DNA from: Falsihalocynthiibacter arcticus
GTDB taxonomy: Bacteria > Pseudomonadota > Alphaproteobacteria > Rhodobacterales > Rhodobacteraceae
Assembly (NCBI RefSeq): GCF_000812665.2
Contig: NZ_CP014327.1
Coordinates: 1,517,501-1,581,500, forward strand
DNA length: 64,000 nucleotides
Reading direction: 5' to 3'
The translations under genes and the position numbers were made by a program. The notes under the pieces were generated by a model. That model was not told the origin of the DNA. It did not search any database and was given only the letters and a program-made list of their open reading frames with translations. The number at the start of each line of letters is the position of its first letter. The first letter of the stretch is position 1. This document shows positions 30,305 to 38,784 of this stretch, piece by piece.

Positions 30305-30327
30305 AGATCAAAGTTTAACCTTGATCT
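30305..30327. promoter_or_regulatory. candidate operator in the idnD-type/rpiR divergent promoter
   Basis: AGATCAA (30305-30311) and TTGATCT (30321-30327) form a perfect 7-bp inverted repeat with a 9-nt spacer, 18 bp upstream of the dehydrogenase start. A second weaker dyad, GAAT-N4-ATTC, is at 30369-30380. Either may be the site of the adjacent RpiR regulator. The assignment rests on position only. Confidence 0.4.
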
Positions 30328-30416
30328 GTGATGTTTTAGAACATAAAGTCTATTTGATAGTCAAGTTGGAATATTAATTCTAAAAAACTAAATGTAAAAA
30401 TGGGAGATGTGAGTAA

Positions 30417-31268
30417 GTGGAGGAAGGACAGATAAAAATCGTACCGCCGAATAACTTTGAAGCTCTCAGGGGGCAGATAGCTGAGTCCTATGGAGCATTG
30501 AGCAATAGGCTCAAGCTCATTGCAGATTTCACGCTAGGTGATCCTTCTGGCTTCGCTTTGGGAACGGCTGCGACTTTGGGCGAAGAGATCGGTGTCGCAC
30601 CCTCCGCTATTATCCGGTTTGCTAAACATTTTGGGTATTCGGGGTTTTCGGAAATGCAGGCGGTTTTCCGCGATGAACTACAAGCAAGCTCCACACCTTA
30701 TCAAGATAGAATTAGAAATCTGGAAAAGAGTGGCGCAGCGCGGGACACCGCGGAGATGACCGAGCGTTTTGTCGAGGCCGGAATCGCCTCGCTGCGCGAA
30801 ATGCAGCGCACCACTTCAGTCGAGAAAATTGAAGCGGCGGCTCTTTTGTTAGCCGAAGCGCGGATTGTGCATGTGCTGGCGCAAAAGCGCACGTTTACCG
30901 CCGCCACATACTTAACTTACAATCTCGCCCGCCTTGATGTGCCCGCTAATCTCCTTGATGGAATCGGGGGCACGCTTACGCAGCAAATGGCCATGGTGGG
31001 ACCCGAGGACACGGTGGTTGCCATCTCGTTTTCGCCTGGGGCCGAAGAGACAGAAGAGGCCTTTAATCGTGCTCGCGCAATCGGGGCGCGCACCATCGCG
31101 ATAACTGATCAGGCGCGGGCGCCCTACATCAACGCCGACTGCTGGTTCCAAATATCCGAAGCCAGCGTTGACGGGTTTCGCTCCCTTAACGCGACCATTT
31201 CACTTGCACTTATTCTTGCGATCCGCGCTGGAACACTTTGCTCTAAACAACTCTCCACAGAAGACTGA
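30417..31268 (+). CDS. MurR/RpiR-family transcriptional regulator
   Basis: 283 residues: N-terminal HTH_6 domain (VAPSAIIRFAKHFGYSGFSEMQ near residue 65) and a C-terminal SIS sugar-phosphate-binding domain (VHVLAQKRTFTAATYL, VVAISFSPGAEET, TIAITDQARAP). It starts with GTG at 30417. Such regulators sense phosphosugars. It precedes iolC by 10 bp and is divergent from the sugar-acid operon, so it may control either. In many rhodobacteria an RpiR protein with this layout controls inositol genes. Confidence 0.9.
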   Translation: MEEGQIKIVPPNNFEALRGQIAESYGALSNRLKLIADFTLGDPSGFALGTAATLGEEIGVAPSAIIRFAKHFGYSGFSEMQAVFRDELQASSTPYQDRIRNLEKSGAARDTAEMTERFVEAGIASLREMQRTTSVEKIEAAALLLAEARIVHVLAQKRTFTAATYLTYNLARLDVPANLLDGIGGTLTQQMAMVGPEDTVVAISFSPGAEETEEAFNRARAIGARTIAITDQARAPYINADCWFQISEASVDGFRSLNATISLALILAIRAGTLCSKQLSTED

Positions 31269-31278
31269 GGAAATACAC

Positions 31279-33198
31279 ATGGCCAGTCAGCCCGCACCAA
31301 TTTATGATATCATTACCATCGGTCGCACCTGCGCTGATCTCTATTCTGATCAGATTGGTTGCCGTATGGAAGATGCCCGCAGCTTTTCCAAGTATATCGG
31401 CGGTTGCCCCACTAATATAGCGGTTGGCGGGTCCCGTCTCGGGCTCAAAACCGCGCTGTTGAGCCGCGTTGGCGATGATCAAATTGGCCGCTTTGTGCGC
31501 GAAACGCTTGAAGCTGAAGGTGTAGAAACCAAAGGTCTCGCTACCGATCCCGAACGACTCACTGCGATGGCCTTTCTTGGCATTGAGGATGATCGCAATT
31601 TTCCGCTGCTATTTGTGCGTACCGATTGCGCCGACGCGGCCCTTTCTGAAGACGATATAGATCCAGACTTCATCCGTTCGGCTAAGGCCATTGTGGTAAC
31701 GGGCACGCATTTCTCAAAGCCTCATCTGGAAGCGGCAAGTTTCAAAGCAATGAAGATCGCCAAGGAGGCGGGGCGTAAAATCGTTTTTGACATCGACTTC
31801 CGGCCTAACCTCTGGGGTTTGCTGGGCGCGGGCCAAGGGGATGTCCGTTTCGTGGCCAACGCCGCCGTGACCGAGCGCGTGTTACGCATTCTACCAGATT
31901 GTGATGTGATCGTGGGCACCGATGAAGAAGTGCATATTGCAGGTGGCTCGACCGACACGCGCGAAGCCCTGATGAATATCCGTAAGGTTTCTAAGGCGAT
32001 GATCGTGCTCAAAACTGGCCCCAAAGGCTGCCTCGTGTTTGACGGCGACATTCCCGAAAACTTGGAGGACGGCATATCTTCGCAAGGTTTCCCTGTTGAA
32101 GTCTTTAACGTTCTGGGCGCGGGCGATGGATTTATGGCGGGTTTCCTGCGCGGGTATGTGCGGGACCTTCCTCTCGAGAAATGTTGTCAAATCGCCAATG
32201 CTTGCGGGGCGCTTGCCGTGTCGCGCCATGGCTGTGCGCCCGCGTATCCAAGCTGGGAAGAACTCGAGTTTTTCCTCGCACGCGGTGTCGTAAATCCGCG
32301 TCTACGCGAAGATGCCGATCTTGAGCATGTCCACTGGGCCACAAACCGGCGTGGCAAATGGGACAATATTTGCGCCTTTGCCATCGATCACCGTATGCAA
32401 CTCGAAGCAATGGCAAAGGACGTGGGCGCCGATCCTGCGCGGATTGCGGCGTTCAAAGACCTTGCTCTCGAAACTATGCTCAGCGCACGGCGTCCGGACA
32501 TGATGCTCGGCACTCTTCTTGATAGTAACTACGGCCGACAAGCGCTGTTTAGGGCTGAAAAAGAGGGGCTTTGGATTGGACGACCCGTGGAATTGCCCGG
32601 TTCTCTACCGCTCCGTTTTGAAGGTGCTGCATCCCTAGGGGCTGAAGTGGCGTCTTGGCCGGCTGATCATGTCGTTAAATGCCTCGTGTTCTACAATCCC
32701 GACGATCCCGAAGGGTTGCGTCGCGAGCAGTTGGACCAATTGTTGCGCCTGGCCTCGGCTGCGCGCTTAAGCCGCCATGAATACCTGATCGAGATAATCG
32801 CCACGCAAAGCGGCAAAGCGGGAGAGACTGCGACAGCGCAGGCTATGCAGCAAATTTACGATGAGGGCATTCGACCAGATTGGTGGAAACTAACAGATCA
32901 AACTGATGCCGGATGGGGCGCCGTCGGTGACGTGATCGAAAGCAACGACCGGTGGTGCCGTGGGGTTCTTCTTTTGGGGCTCGATGCGTCGTTTGATGCG
33001 CTAGAGCAAAGTATTACACGGGCAGGGCGCAGCCCCTATGTACGCGGTTTTGCAGTTGGGCGCACGATTTTTGGTGAGGCTGCACTTGCGTGGCTTGCGG
33101 GTGAAATCGACGATTCAAAAGCACAGGAGATGATGAAGGTACGTTTTGAAAAACTCATCGATTGCTGGCAGCGTGTTCGCGTGCAGGCCGCAGCCTAA
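31279..33198 (+). CDS. iolC: 5-dehydro-2-deoxygluconokinase fused to DUF2090 domain (IolC)
   Basis: 639 residues. The N-terminal PfkB/ribokinase domain has TIGRTCADLYSDQIG, FSKYIGGCPTNIAVG and the catalytic FNVLGAGDGFMAGFLRGY. The C-terminal 300 residues (CAFAIDHRMQLEAMAKD, RGFAVGRTIFGEA) form a DUF2090 aldolase-like domain. The kinase phosphorylates 5-dehydro-2-deoxy-D-gluconate in myo-inositol breakdown. An AGGA site sets the ATG at 31279. No iolD, iolE or iolB follows; mobile-element remnants do, so the operon seems cut. Confidence 0.92.
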   Translation: MASQPAPIYDIITIGRTCADLYSDQIGCRMEDARSFSKYIGGCPTNIAVGGSRLGLKTALLSRVGDDQIGRFVRETLEAEGVETKGLATDPERLTAMAFLGIEDDRNFPLLFVRTDCADAALSEDDIDPDFIRSAKAIVVTGTHFSKPHLEAASFKAMKIAKEAGRKIVFDIDFRPNLWGLLGAGQGDVRFVANAAVTERVLRILPDCDVIVGTDEEVHIAGGSTDTREALMNIRKVSKAMIVLKTGPKGCLVFDGDIPENLEDGISSQGFPVEVFNVLGAGDGFMAGFLRGYVRDLPLEKCCQIANACGALAVSRHGCAPAYPSWEELEFFLARGVVNPRLREDADLEHVHWATNRRGKWDNICAFAIDHRMQLEAMAKDVGADPARIAAFKDLALETMLSARRPDMMLGTLLDSNYGRQALFRAEKEGLWIGRPVELPGSLPLRFEGAASLGAEVASWPADHVVKCLVFYNPDDPEGLRREQLDQLLRLASAARLSRHEYLIEIIATQSGKAGETATAQAMQQIYDEGIRPDWWKLTDQTDAGWGAVGDVIESNDRWCRGVLLLGLDASFDALEQSITRAGRSPYVRGFAVGRTIFGEAALAWLAGEIDDSKAQEMMKVRFEKLIDCWQRVRVQAAA

Positions 33199-33207
33199 CC
33201 TGTGTGT

Positions 33208-33240
33208 ATGGTTGGCGCTGGTCCGTTGGGCGCCAACCAT
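33208..33240 (+). terminator. hairpin after iolC
   Basis: ATGGTTGGCGC (33208-33218) pairs perfectly with GCGCCAACCAT (33230-33240). No T-tract follows. It lies 10 bp past the iolC stop. Confidence 0.6.
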
Positions 33241-33276
33241 TAACGCTCCAACCGGAAACTCTACCATCCTGCTGGT

Positions 33277-33573
33277 TCACGTGTTTCTGTTCGCCAGAAT
33301 GTGACGTGGCCCTTCGATAGCGTCGTCAGTGAGACGACCGCATATTGCGCGTGCGCTATGACCGGCCCCGAGCTCCTCAAAGATGCGTCGCACGATGGCG
33401 GCTTGTTCTTTATTGATTGTCCGCTCCCCTGTGGTGACGGTTCCGTCGGTTAAAATGGTGCGTAGCACGTCGAAGCCATAGGTGACGCTGCCAGCGGATT
33501 TACCCTTGCGAATACGACCCTACAGACCCCTGTGGGTCTTTTGCTCAAGATCTTTGAGGAACAGGCTGCTCAT
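33277..33573 (-). pseudogene. serine site-specific recombinase fragment with in-frame stop
   Basis: From 33573 the frame reads MSSLFLKDLEQKTHRGL, then TAG (33520-33522), then GRIRKGKSAGSVTYGFDVL and RTINKEQAAIVRRIFEELGAG. This is the middle 'recombinase' domain of large serine recombinases, where relatives have Arg at the stop position. Both the catalytic N-terminal domain and the C-terminal part are missing. Confidence 0.75.
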
Positions 33574-33733
33574 AGTGCCTCCCCTGCTTCGATTGGTGTG
33601 ATGTATCTAGGCTGACCCGCGCACGAAGCGCCGTCGACAAGGTGTTTTTTGCGGTAATGGCTCTTGGATAGTATATGAGGGAAGCAAATTTTCTCTACAA
33701 TGGAAGCATTCCTGAGTTGGAAAAGGCGGCGAT

Positions 33734-34948
33734 CTCAACCGGTCGACGCAACACACTCTGCGAACTTCTCTGCTGGCGTTTGTTATTGCAAGGTCTTGCG
33801 AGGGCGTTCGTTGAGTTGCCTTGCGATTGCACTGAGCTTTGCTTGGGAATGGACCGATAAGTCGGTACCGCGCGGCAAATACTGCCTCAAAAGCCGGTTG
33901 GTGTTTTCGTTTGATCCGCGTTGCCAAGGCGACTGTGGGTCGCAAAAGTAGACATCAACATCCGTGGCCAGCGTAAAGCGCGGATGATCTGCCAGCTCTT
34001 TTCCGCGATCCCATGTCAGAGATTTGTAAAGCTCACGGGGCAGCTTCTGAGCCGACTTGATCAGCGCCGTGACGACACTCTCGGTGTCTTTGTTGGCGAC
34101 TTTAACCAGCATCACGTACCGTGAATGCCGCTCAACGAGGGTTGCGATATAGCTGTTCTTGGATCCGCCAATCAAGTCGCCTTCCCAGTGGCCCGGAACG
34201 GCCCGATCTTCGACGGACGCAGGCCTTTCGCTGATAGATACAGCATTCTTAATCTGGCCATTCCCGTTGCGCTTCTGGCTGGCGTGTTTGGAGCGCCTGA
34301 CAGTCCGTCTTGCGCGCAGATGCTCCAGGAGTTCCTTTTTAAGGACGCCTCGCGCCTGTATATAAAGGCTTCTGTAGATCGTTTCGTGTGACACCTGTTT
34401 GTGTGCCTCTCCTGGGAAAGCGCGTTTGAGCCAGCCCGCAACCTGCTCGGGAGACCACTTGCGCCGCAGCTTTGCTGATACTGCGCAGGCCAACTTCGGG
34501 TGACAAGCCAGCTTGCAAATCTTGGGACGCCGCGCGCGATCCCACGCCGCTTGATCAGACGCGATTGCACGATAACCTGCAAGGCCACCATTGCGCCGCA
34601 CCTCTCGGCTGATCGTCGAGGGCGCACGTCGCAACTGATGCGCAATCGCACGCAAGGACTGCTCGGTGCTCAGCCCGCGGGATATTTCCTCGCGCTCAGA
34701 AAGGCTCAATGCAACGTGCCCGCGTCTGCGATCTGGTGGGCGTATCCCACCCGTTGGTGAGATCACGGAAAAGACTGAGGATGATTGGCGATCAAAAACG
34801 CGCCCAATCGACCTCATCGACTCGCCTCGCTGCCACCGATCCCAAATCTCAGCACGCGGTTCAGTTGAATAATAAATCCTACGACGATATTTCATGGCAA
34901 ACACTCCATCTCTTCCTAAAGATTAAAGTGTTGCGTCGACCAGTTGAG
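33734..34948 (-). mobile_element. IS30-family insertion sequence (1)
   Basis: A 21-bp inverted repeat with one mismatch bounds the element: CTCAACCGGTCGACGCAACAC at 33734-33754 (21 bases, last C included) and its complement at 34928-34948. It encloses a single transposase gene. The 1.2-kb size fits IS30. Confidence 0.85.
33735..34904 (-). pseudogene. IS30-family transposase with a late nonsense codon
   Basis: The reading frame starts at 34904. It has the N-terminal HTH (EEISRGLSTEQSLRAIAHQL, RAPSTISREVRRNGG) and the DDE catalytic region (GHWEGDLIGG, SLTWDRGKEL, SPWQRGSNENTNRLLRQYLP). A TAA at 33783-33785 stops it after RPRKTLQ. The frame then continues QTPAEKFAECVASTG to a TGA inside the inverted repeat, so about 15 C-terminal residues are lost. 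It may still be partly functional. Confidence 0.85.
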
Positions 34949-35535
34949 GCCACCGCAGATAGCGGCCGTTTGCTAAAAGCGTGATAAATGACCGGCCAAG
35001 CTTGGCTCTGACCGACAGGGCGCGTGGAAAATGGTCATTCGCAGCAATTGGCACATTGAACCACCACTCGGCAATTCGGTGAGCAGGTTCTTTGACTGAA
35101 TCACGAACGCTTGAGGCACTCAAGTCAGCCGTTCAAAAACGAGCGCCCGTTTGTACAGAATAGAAAATTCACTCTGCCCTGCGCGCGCATTCTCAATCCA
35201 AAGCCTTCATTTGGACCTTTCTGGTATCCCTCTGGGCCACTCCAATACCCTTTTGCCCAGTGAGGTGAGCATTAGAGTCGCGTAGCTATTCCTTATAGCA
35301 CTGTCTTTGATCAACACATTCCTGAATGATTGAACGCATCGGTACGGCGGGTGATCAAGCCTCTCTGCCGTTGCGAATTCGCAATGTTGTCTAAGCACCG
35401 GCCCTTCAGGAGTTTTGAGTTCGCGGCCATAAAGCGTGATGCAACCTAATTTGAGTATGAGGCAGGAATGGTAACCAGAACATACGTCGCTACAAATGGA
35501 AAAACGCAAATCCATACTGTGAGCGATGCTTGAAG
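34949..35535. other. gene-poor spacer between two IS30 elements
   Basis: About 590 bp without a convincing gene. A frame on the minus strand from about 35590 to 35207 lacks family resemblance and runs into the next IS. It is probably eroded mobile or chromosomal DNA. Confidence 0.5.
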
Positions 35536-35567
35536 TGCGACTCTTGTTAGGCCTTAGGGTAGGGCGC

Positions 35568-36609
35568 TCATCGCATTTCTTCCAACATCTTTTCACGGAA
35601 GACTTCAGCTGGTGTCTTCCAGCCGAGGCATTTGCGGGGAGTGCTGTTCAGGCGGTCACTGATTTCTTTGATGTCGTGATCCGTCATTCTTCTAATGTCT
35701 CTTTTGCGGGGCAACCAACGTCTCGCCCTTCGATTGGTGTTCTCCACCGTGCCTTTCTGCCACGGTGAAGAGGGGTCACAGAACCAGGTCTGCGGGCCAA
35801 TCTCAGCTTGCAGATGTGGCCAGGAAACAAGCTCAGTGCCGCGATCAAAAGTAATAGATCTGCGCCCGACATGGGGCAAATCTTTGATTGCCTTCATGAT
35901 TTTGCCCATGACCGGCTTAGTGCGCCTATTTGGGTTCTTTAAGATCAGTGTGAAGCGGCTCACGCATTCAACTAGAGTTGTGACATTTGTCTGTCCAAGC
36001 GTTTGTTTGAAGAACATTAAATCTGCCTCCCAGTGGCCAAACTGACGTCGGTGAGCAACATCCTCCGGCCTGAACAAGATACTGACATCGCGATGGAACT
36101 TAGGTGGCTGGCGTTTGCGCGCACGGCGTGATTTTCGCGACATGCGATGCGTCGGCAGATACCACCACAATTCTTTGGTCAGGCCGGCTTTGGAATAGAT
36201 GTAGCGGTAAATCGTTTCCTGGCAAACCCTTAGAGGTGCTTTCTCAAGGATCATCCGGTTGCCAATTTGCTCCGGTGTCCAACCGTTCTTAAGTTGTCGA
36301 ATTACGCTGTCGCATAAGCTAGGATGTTTGATCTGCTTACGTTGTCTTGCACGCCGATCCGCAGTCTTTAATTGCGCCGCAGAGCCGTAGTAGCCAGCGT
36401 ACTTAGGTAAACTTTCATCTGAGAAATAATTACGCCTCAACTCTCTGTAAATTGTCGAACGGCAGCGCTTCAACACGCGTGCCATCTCATCGACAGGGAC
36501 TTTAGCGTACTTCCAACGTTCCACTGCCTGGCAGTTGGTTGCAAAGCAATCAATGAGAAGGAATTCTGCGGCGTTCTGTGATACTAAGCTGTGTATAAGT
36601 CGTTCCCAT
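35568..36609 (-). pseudogene. IS30-family transposase interrupted by hairpin insert E
   Basis: The true start is the ATG at 36609 (MGTTYTQLSITERRR). After 46 nt the 40-nt insert 36524-36563 shifts the frame. Deleting it gives ERRRMERWKYAKVPVDEM and an open frame to 35568. The rest is intact: HTH (LKRCRSTIYRELRRNYF) and catalytic motifs FGHWEADLMFF, SITFDRGTELVSW and SPWQKGTVENTNRRARRWLP. Without read-through only an internal GTG at 36524 could start translation, losing the N terminus. Confidence 0.85.
36524..36563 (+). repeat. hairpin insert element, copy E
   Basis: CTGCCTGGCAG, stem TTGGTTGC, loop AAA, stem GCAATCAA, then TGAGAAGGAA. The 24 central bases TTGGTTGC...TGAGA are identical to copy B in the IS3 element 23 kb away. 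The insertion point is exact, because the IS30 coding frame rejoins without loss. Confidence 0.82.
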
Positions 36610-36732
36610 ACCGATTCCTCCGGTCAGATAACATACTGTTTTCTAACAAGAGTCGCAGTTGGAAGTAGCGCGCGCCTGCTATCGGCGGTTTAAATAACCC
36701 AGCACGTTCAAGAGCCAAAACGCTCGACCATC

Positions 36733-36769
36733 CATTGCGCGGCGGTGCATGTTTACATACATGAGAAGG
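36733..36769 (+). repeat. hairpin insert element, copy G
   Basis: 37 nt: CATTGCGCGGCGG, stem TGCATG, loop TTTA, stem CATACA, TGAGAAGG. It sits exactly between the codons for MADRLG and DGRAFWLLN of the IS3 (2) orfB. The stem has one C-A mismatch on the plus strand, which is a G-U pair in the transposase-sense RNA. Confidence 0.7.
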
Positions 36770-37069
36770 GCCGAGGCGATCCGCCATGAAGTCCATCGAC
36801 CTGGTCACGTTCGGTGCGCGCGGCACTGCCAGCACATTGGGTTTGTCCCGCTTTAACCGTTTCCGAGGTTTGATCCGCAAGTTCAGTTCCAGTTCGCAGT
36901 AAATCCGATACACCCTTTGTGGTTCCATGGATCGCCCTGCACGTTAGGTAGATGCAGAAAACATAACCCACCCGCCCAAGTCTTCCATGCGACCGTCAGT
37001 CCAACCAGAAAATCGGCAATTTTTTCGTTCTCATTGATCAAGAGAGGGCTGTAACGATAGCCCGTCTCA

Positions 37070-37107
37070 TACCCGGCGGGTGATGCCCTGCATCACTGAG
37101 AGGGCAT
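37070..37107 (+). repeat. hairpin insert element, copy F (probable)
   Basis: CCCGGCGG, stem GTGATG, loop CCCTG, stem CATCAC (perfect six), TGAGAGGG. It lies in the IS3 (2) remnant between the orfA codons for KYGGM and the orfB codons for GYRYSPLL, where roughly 200 bp of the IS is also missing. Because of that deletion the insertion edges cannot be fixed, so this copy is less certain than A-E. Confidence 0.55.
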
Positions 37108-37444
37108 CCCGCCATACTTCGCCCGTCATTTGTAGAACGATGCTTTACTCATGCCATGTTCGCGGCACAGCTCCGTAACCGGCAGACCGCTTTCGGCTTG
37201 GTATAGGATCGCAAGAATTTGGGGTTCGCATTATCTCGTCATCTTCATCAAAAATCTCCTCAGATATCTTGGCGAGAAAATTCTATTTTTGCATCCCCTT
37301 AATTTCGGGGGGATTACCCTAAGTTTTGCTTCAGTATTCGGAACGTCTCTCCAAACTAAAACCTGCTGACGTTCGACGGTTATGGCATCGGTTCTCTTTG
37401 AAAAGCAGCGCATGACGGCTTCGGAGCCAAGACCGATCAGAAGT

Positions 37445-38776
37445 TCACATATTCTCAATAATATTCCAAGTGTTAGGCATTGGCGGAGAGGGGTTCGTTT
37501 TTTCCCAAGTTTTTGGTGCCACAATCGATCCACCATTTGTCTCCGAGAGGAGGCCACCCCAGAGAGAAAAGGTCGAGTTTGCGATTACCCCACCCTGGCT
37601 CCTCGCCATTAGTAACAAATCGTCAATCTCCGAGCGACCTTGGCTAATTTCGACATCCATGTTCTTTGGCATTAACTCTAGAGCATTTTCGGGTTCATTT
37701 GAGCAGAGTATCCATTTCGCTTTCCCGTGCTTTTGTTCGTAGGTTCGCATGCCCTCAGCATAATAGTTCGAGTTTAAGGATGCCATCTTACAGGCCACTT
37801 CAGGGCTGGAGACATAGTCTCCAAGGCGAACATGGACATATGCAAAGTCTTCGGCAATATGTGGGAGGGCTGTCAGGCATCCCAAGCGTTCGATAACGTT
37901 TTCTCGAAGCTCCCCTAAAATATCCTCAAAACTATTAAAGTTCACTGGAATTCCCATGATGCACACGGGGGTGCCAATTTGGGAAAACGATCCAATACTC
38001 GGATGCTCATCAACCCATATAGGTACGGAGTGTCGAAATGACTGCCGCCAAGTTCCACTTAGCACCCCAGATAAATGTTCCAACACTTGTTTGTAGCCTT
38101 TTGGTAAAAGTATACGTCGCAGGTCTGCAAGGGCAGTTAGGTTGTGGTTGTGGTTGTGTTTGATTGCCATTGCTCTAAAAGTGTAACGATCCAGATCTAG
38201 TCCTGCCAAAATATCGAACTCACTGCCTTCAGTGTCGCGACTTAAGAAATCAATGCGAGCAGGCATGTCTGAAGCGGCGAAAATGTCGTTAAGCGTAATA
38301 GTTTCAACTTCATATCGCTTAATACGACTGGCGTCCACGGTATGGCCATTGGCACCTGACAGGCGGGAAAATTCGCCATCGTCCATAACTTCTTCAAACT
38401 GCAACTTCAGGCCGGATTTTGACGCGGCAGCGCGCGTTTCGAGAAAACTACTTCTCAACGCGCAGATACTGGCATGTGAAGAGATGTTGGGCTCAACCAA
38501 TATTCCGGTCCAGTCCAACTCTTTCTCAAGGACAAATGTATTCGAGATGCGGCGGCCATTGCCCACGCCCACTTCAACGAAAGTTCCTCCATGTTTGCCT
38601 TTGTTCGCCAAAATTGCGAACAAATCCAGCAGTAATTGACCTGGCGTCAGCGAAACGAATGTGAGGACGAGCTTGCTATCCTCTCTTGAAACGGAACCGG
38701 CAAGGCGGGCCGCCGCCAAAAGCCTGTCGACGGAGGAATGTGGGTTTCGTTTGGTGGCCAGTGCACGAAAATTCAT
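37445..38776 (-). CDS. FkbM-type methyltransferase fused to a GT11 fucosyltransferase-like domain
   Basis: 443 residues. The N-terminal domain has FVEVGVGNGRRISNTFVLE, ILVEPNISSH and IDFLSRDTEGSEFDILAGL, the FkbM SAM-methyltransferase pattern. The C-terminal domain has YVHVRLGDYVSS, WILCSNEPENA and ANSTFSLWGGLL, motifs of GT11 alpha-1,2-fucosyltransferases (HVRxGDY and SNSTFSWW-like). The frame is open upstream to 39019, but that portion is a HlyD fragment in the same frame, so the ATG at 38776 is preferred. No good Shine-Dalgarno is seen. It is likely to modify surface glycans. Confidence 0.7.
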   Translation of the reverse strand: MNFRALATKRNPHSSVDRLLAAARLAGSVSREDSKLVLTFVSLTPGQLLLDLFAILANKGKHGGTFVEVGVGNGRRISNTFVLEKELDWTGILVEPNISSHASICALRSSFLETRAAASKSGLKLQFEEVMDDGEFSRLSGANGHTVDASRIKRYEVETITLNDIFAASDMPARIDFLSRDTEGSEFDILAGLDLDRYTFRAMAIKHNHNHNLTALADLRRILLPKGYKQVLEHLSGVLSGTWRQSFRHSVPIWVDEHPSIGSFSQIGTPVCIMGIPVNFNSFEDILGELRENVIERLGCLTALPHIAEDFAYVHVRLGDYVSSPEVACKMASLNSNYYAEGMRTYEQKHGKAKWILCSNEPENALELMPKNMDVEISQGRSEIDDLLLMARSQGGVIANSTFSLWGGLLSETNGGSIVAPKTWEKTNPSPPMPNTWNIIENM

Positions 38777-38784
38777 TCTATCTA

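Larger units (their letters stand above)
35536..36657 (-). mobile_element. IS30-family insertion sequence (2)
   Basis: The ends TGCGACTCTTGTTAG (35536-35550) and CTAACAAGAGTCGCA (36643-36657) are perfect 15-bp inverted repeats. The element holds one transposase gene and one 40-nt hairpin insert (copy E). It abuts, and probably interrupted, the IS3 remnant to its right. Confidence 0.85.
36658..37250 (-). pseudogene. IS3-family element remnant (2), orfA/orfB fragments
   Basis: The orfA start lies near 37247, followed by ILAILYQAESGLPVTELCRE and MSKASFYK-stop-RAKYGGM, with TGA in place of Trp. A deletion removes the rest of orfA. The orfB part then gives YRYSPLLINENEKIADFL, RVYRIYCELELNLRIKPRKR, MDFMADRLG and, after hairpin insert G, DGRAFWLLNVLGYLNR. 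At least one further single-base frameshift lies near 36930. The 3' half is missing where IS30 (2) begins. Confidence 0.75.

Noticed and set aside
33500-33545. GACCC...GGGTC hairpin as a terminator or hairpin-insert copy
   Set aside because: It lies within the recombinase remnant's coding frame, lacks the insert arms and causes no frame break.
3714-33573. Read-through or recoding of TAG codons
   Set aside because: The residues expected at the stops differ from gene to gene, all are in mobile-element genes, and normal genes end with TAG, TAA and TGA as usual.
35350-35395. Sequence with CCTCTCTGCCG and a TTGCGAATTCGCAA hairpin, suggestive of another insert copy
   Set aside because: Spacing and arm order do not match the seven accepted copies, and no reading frame shows an insertion.
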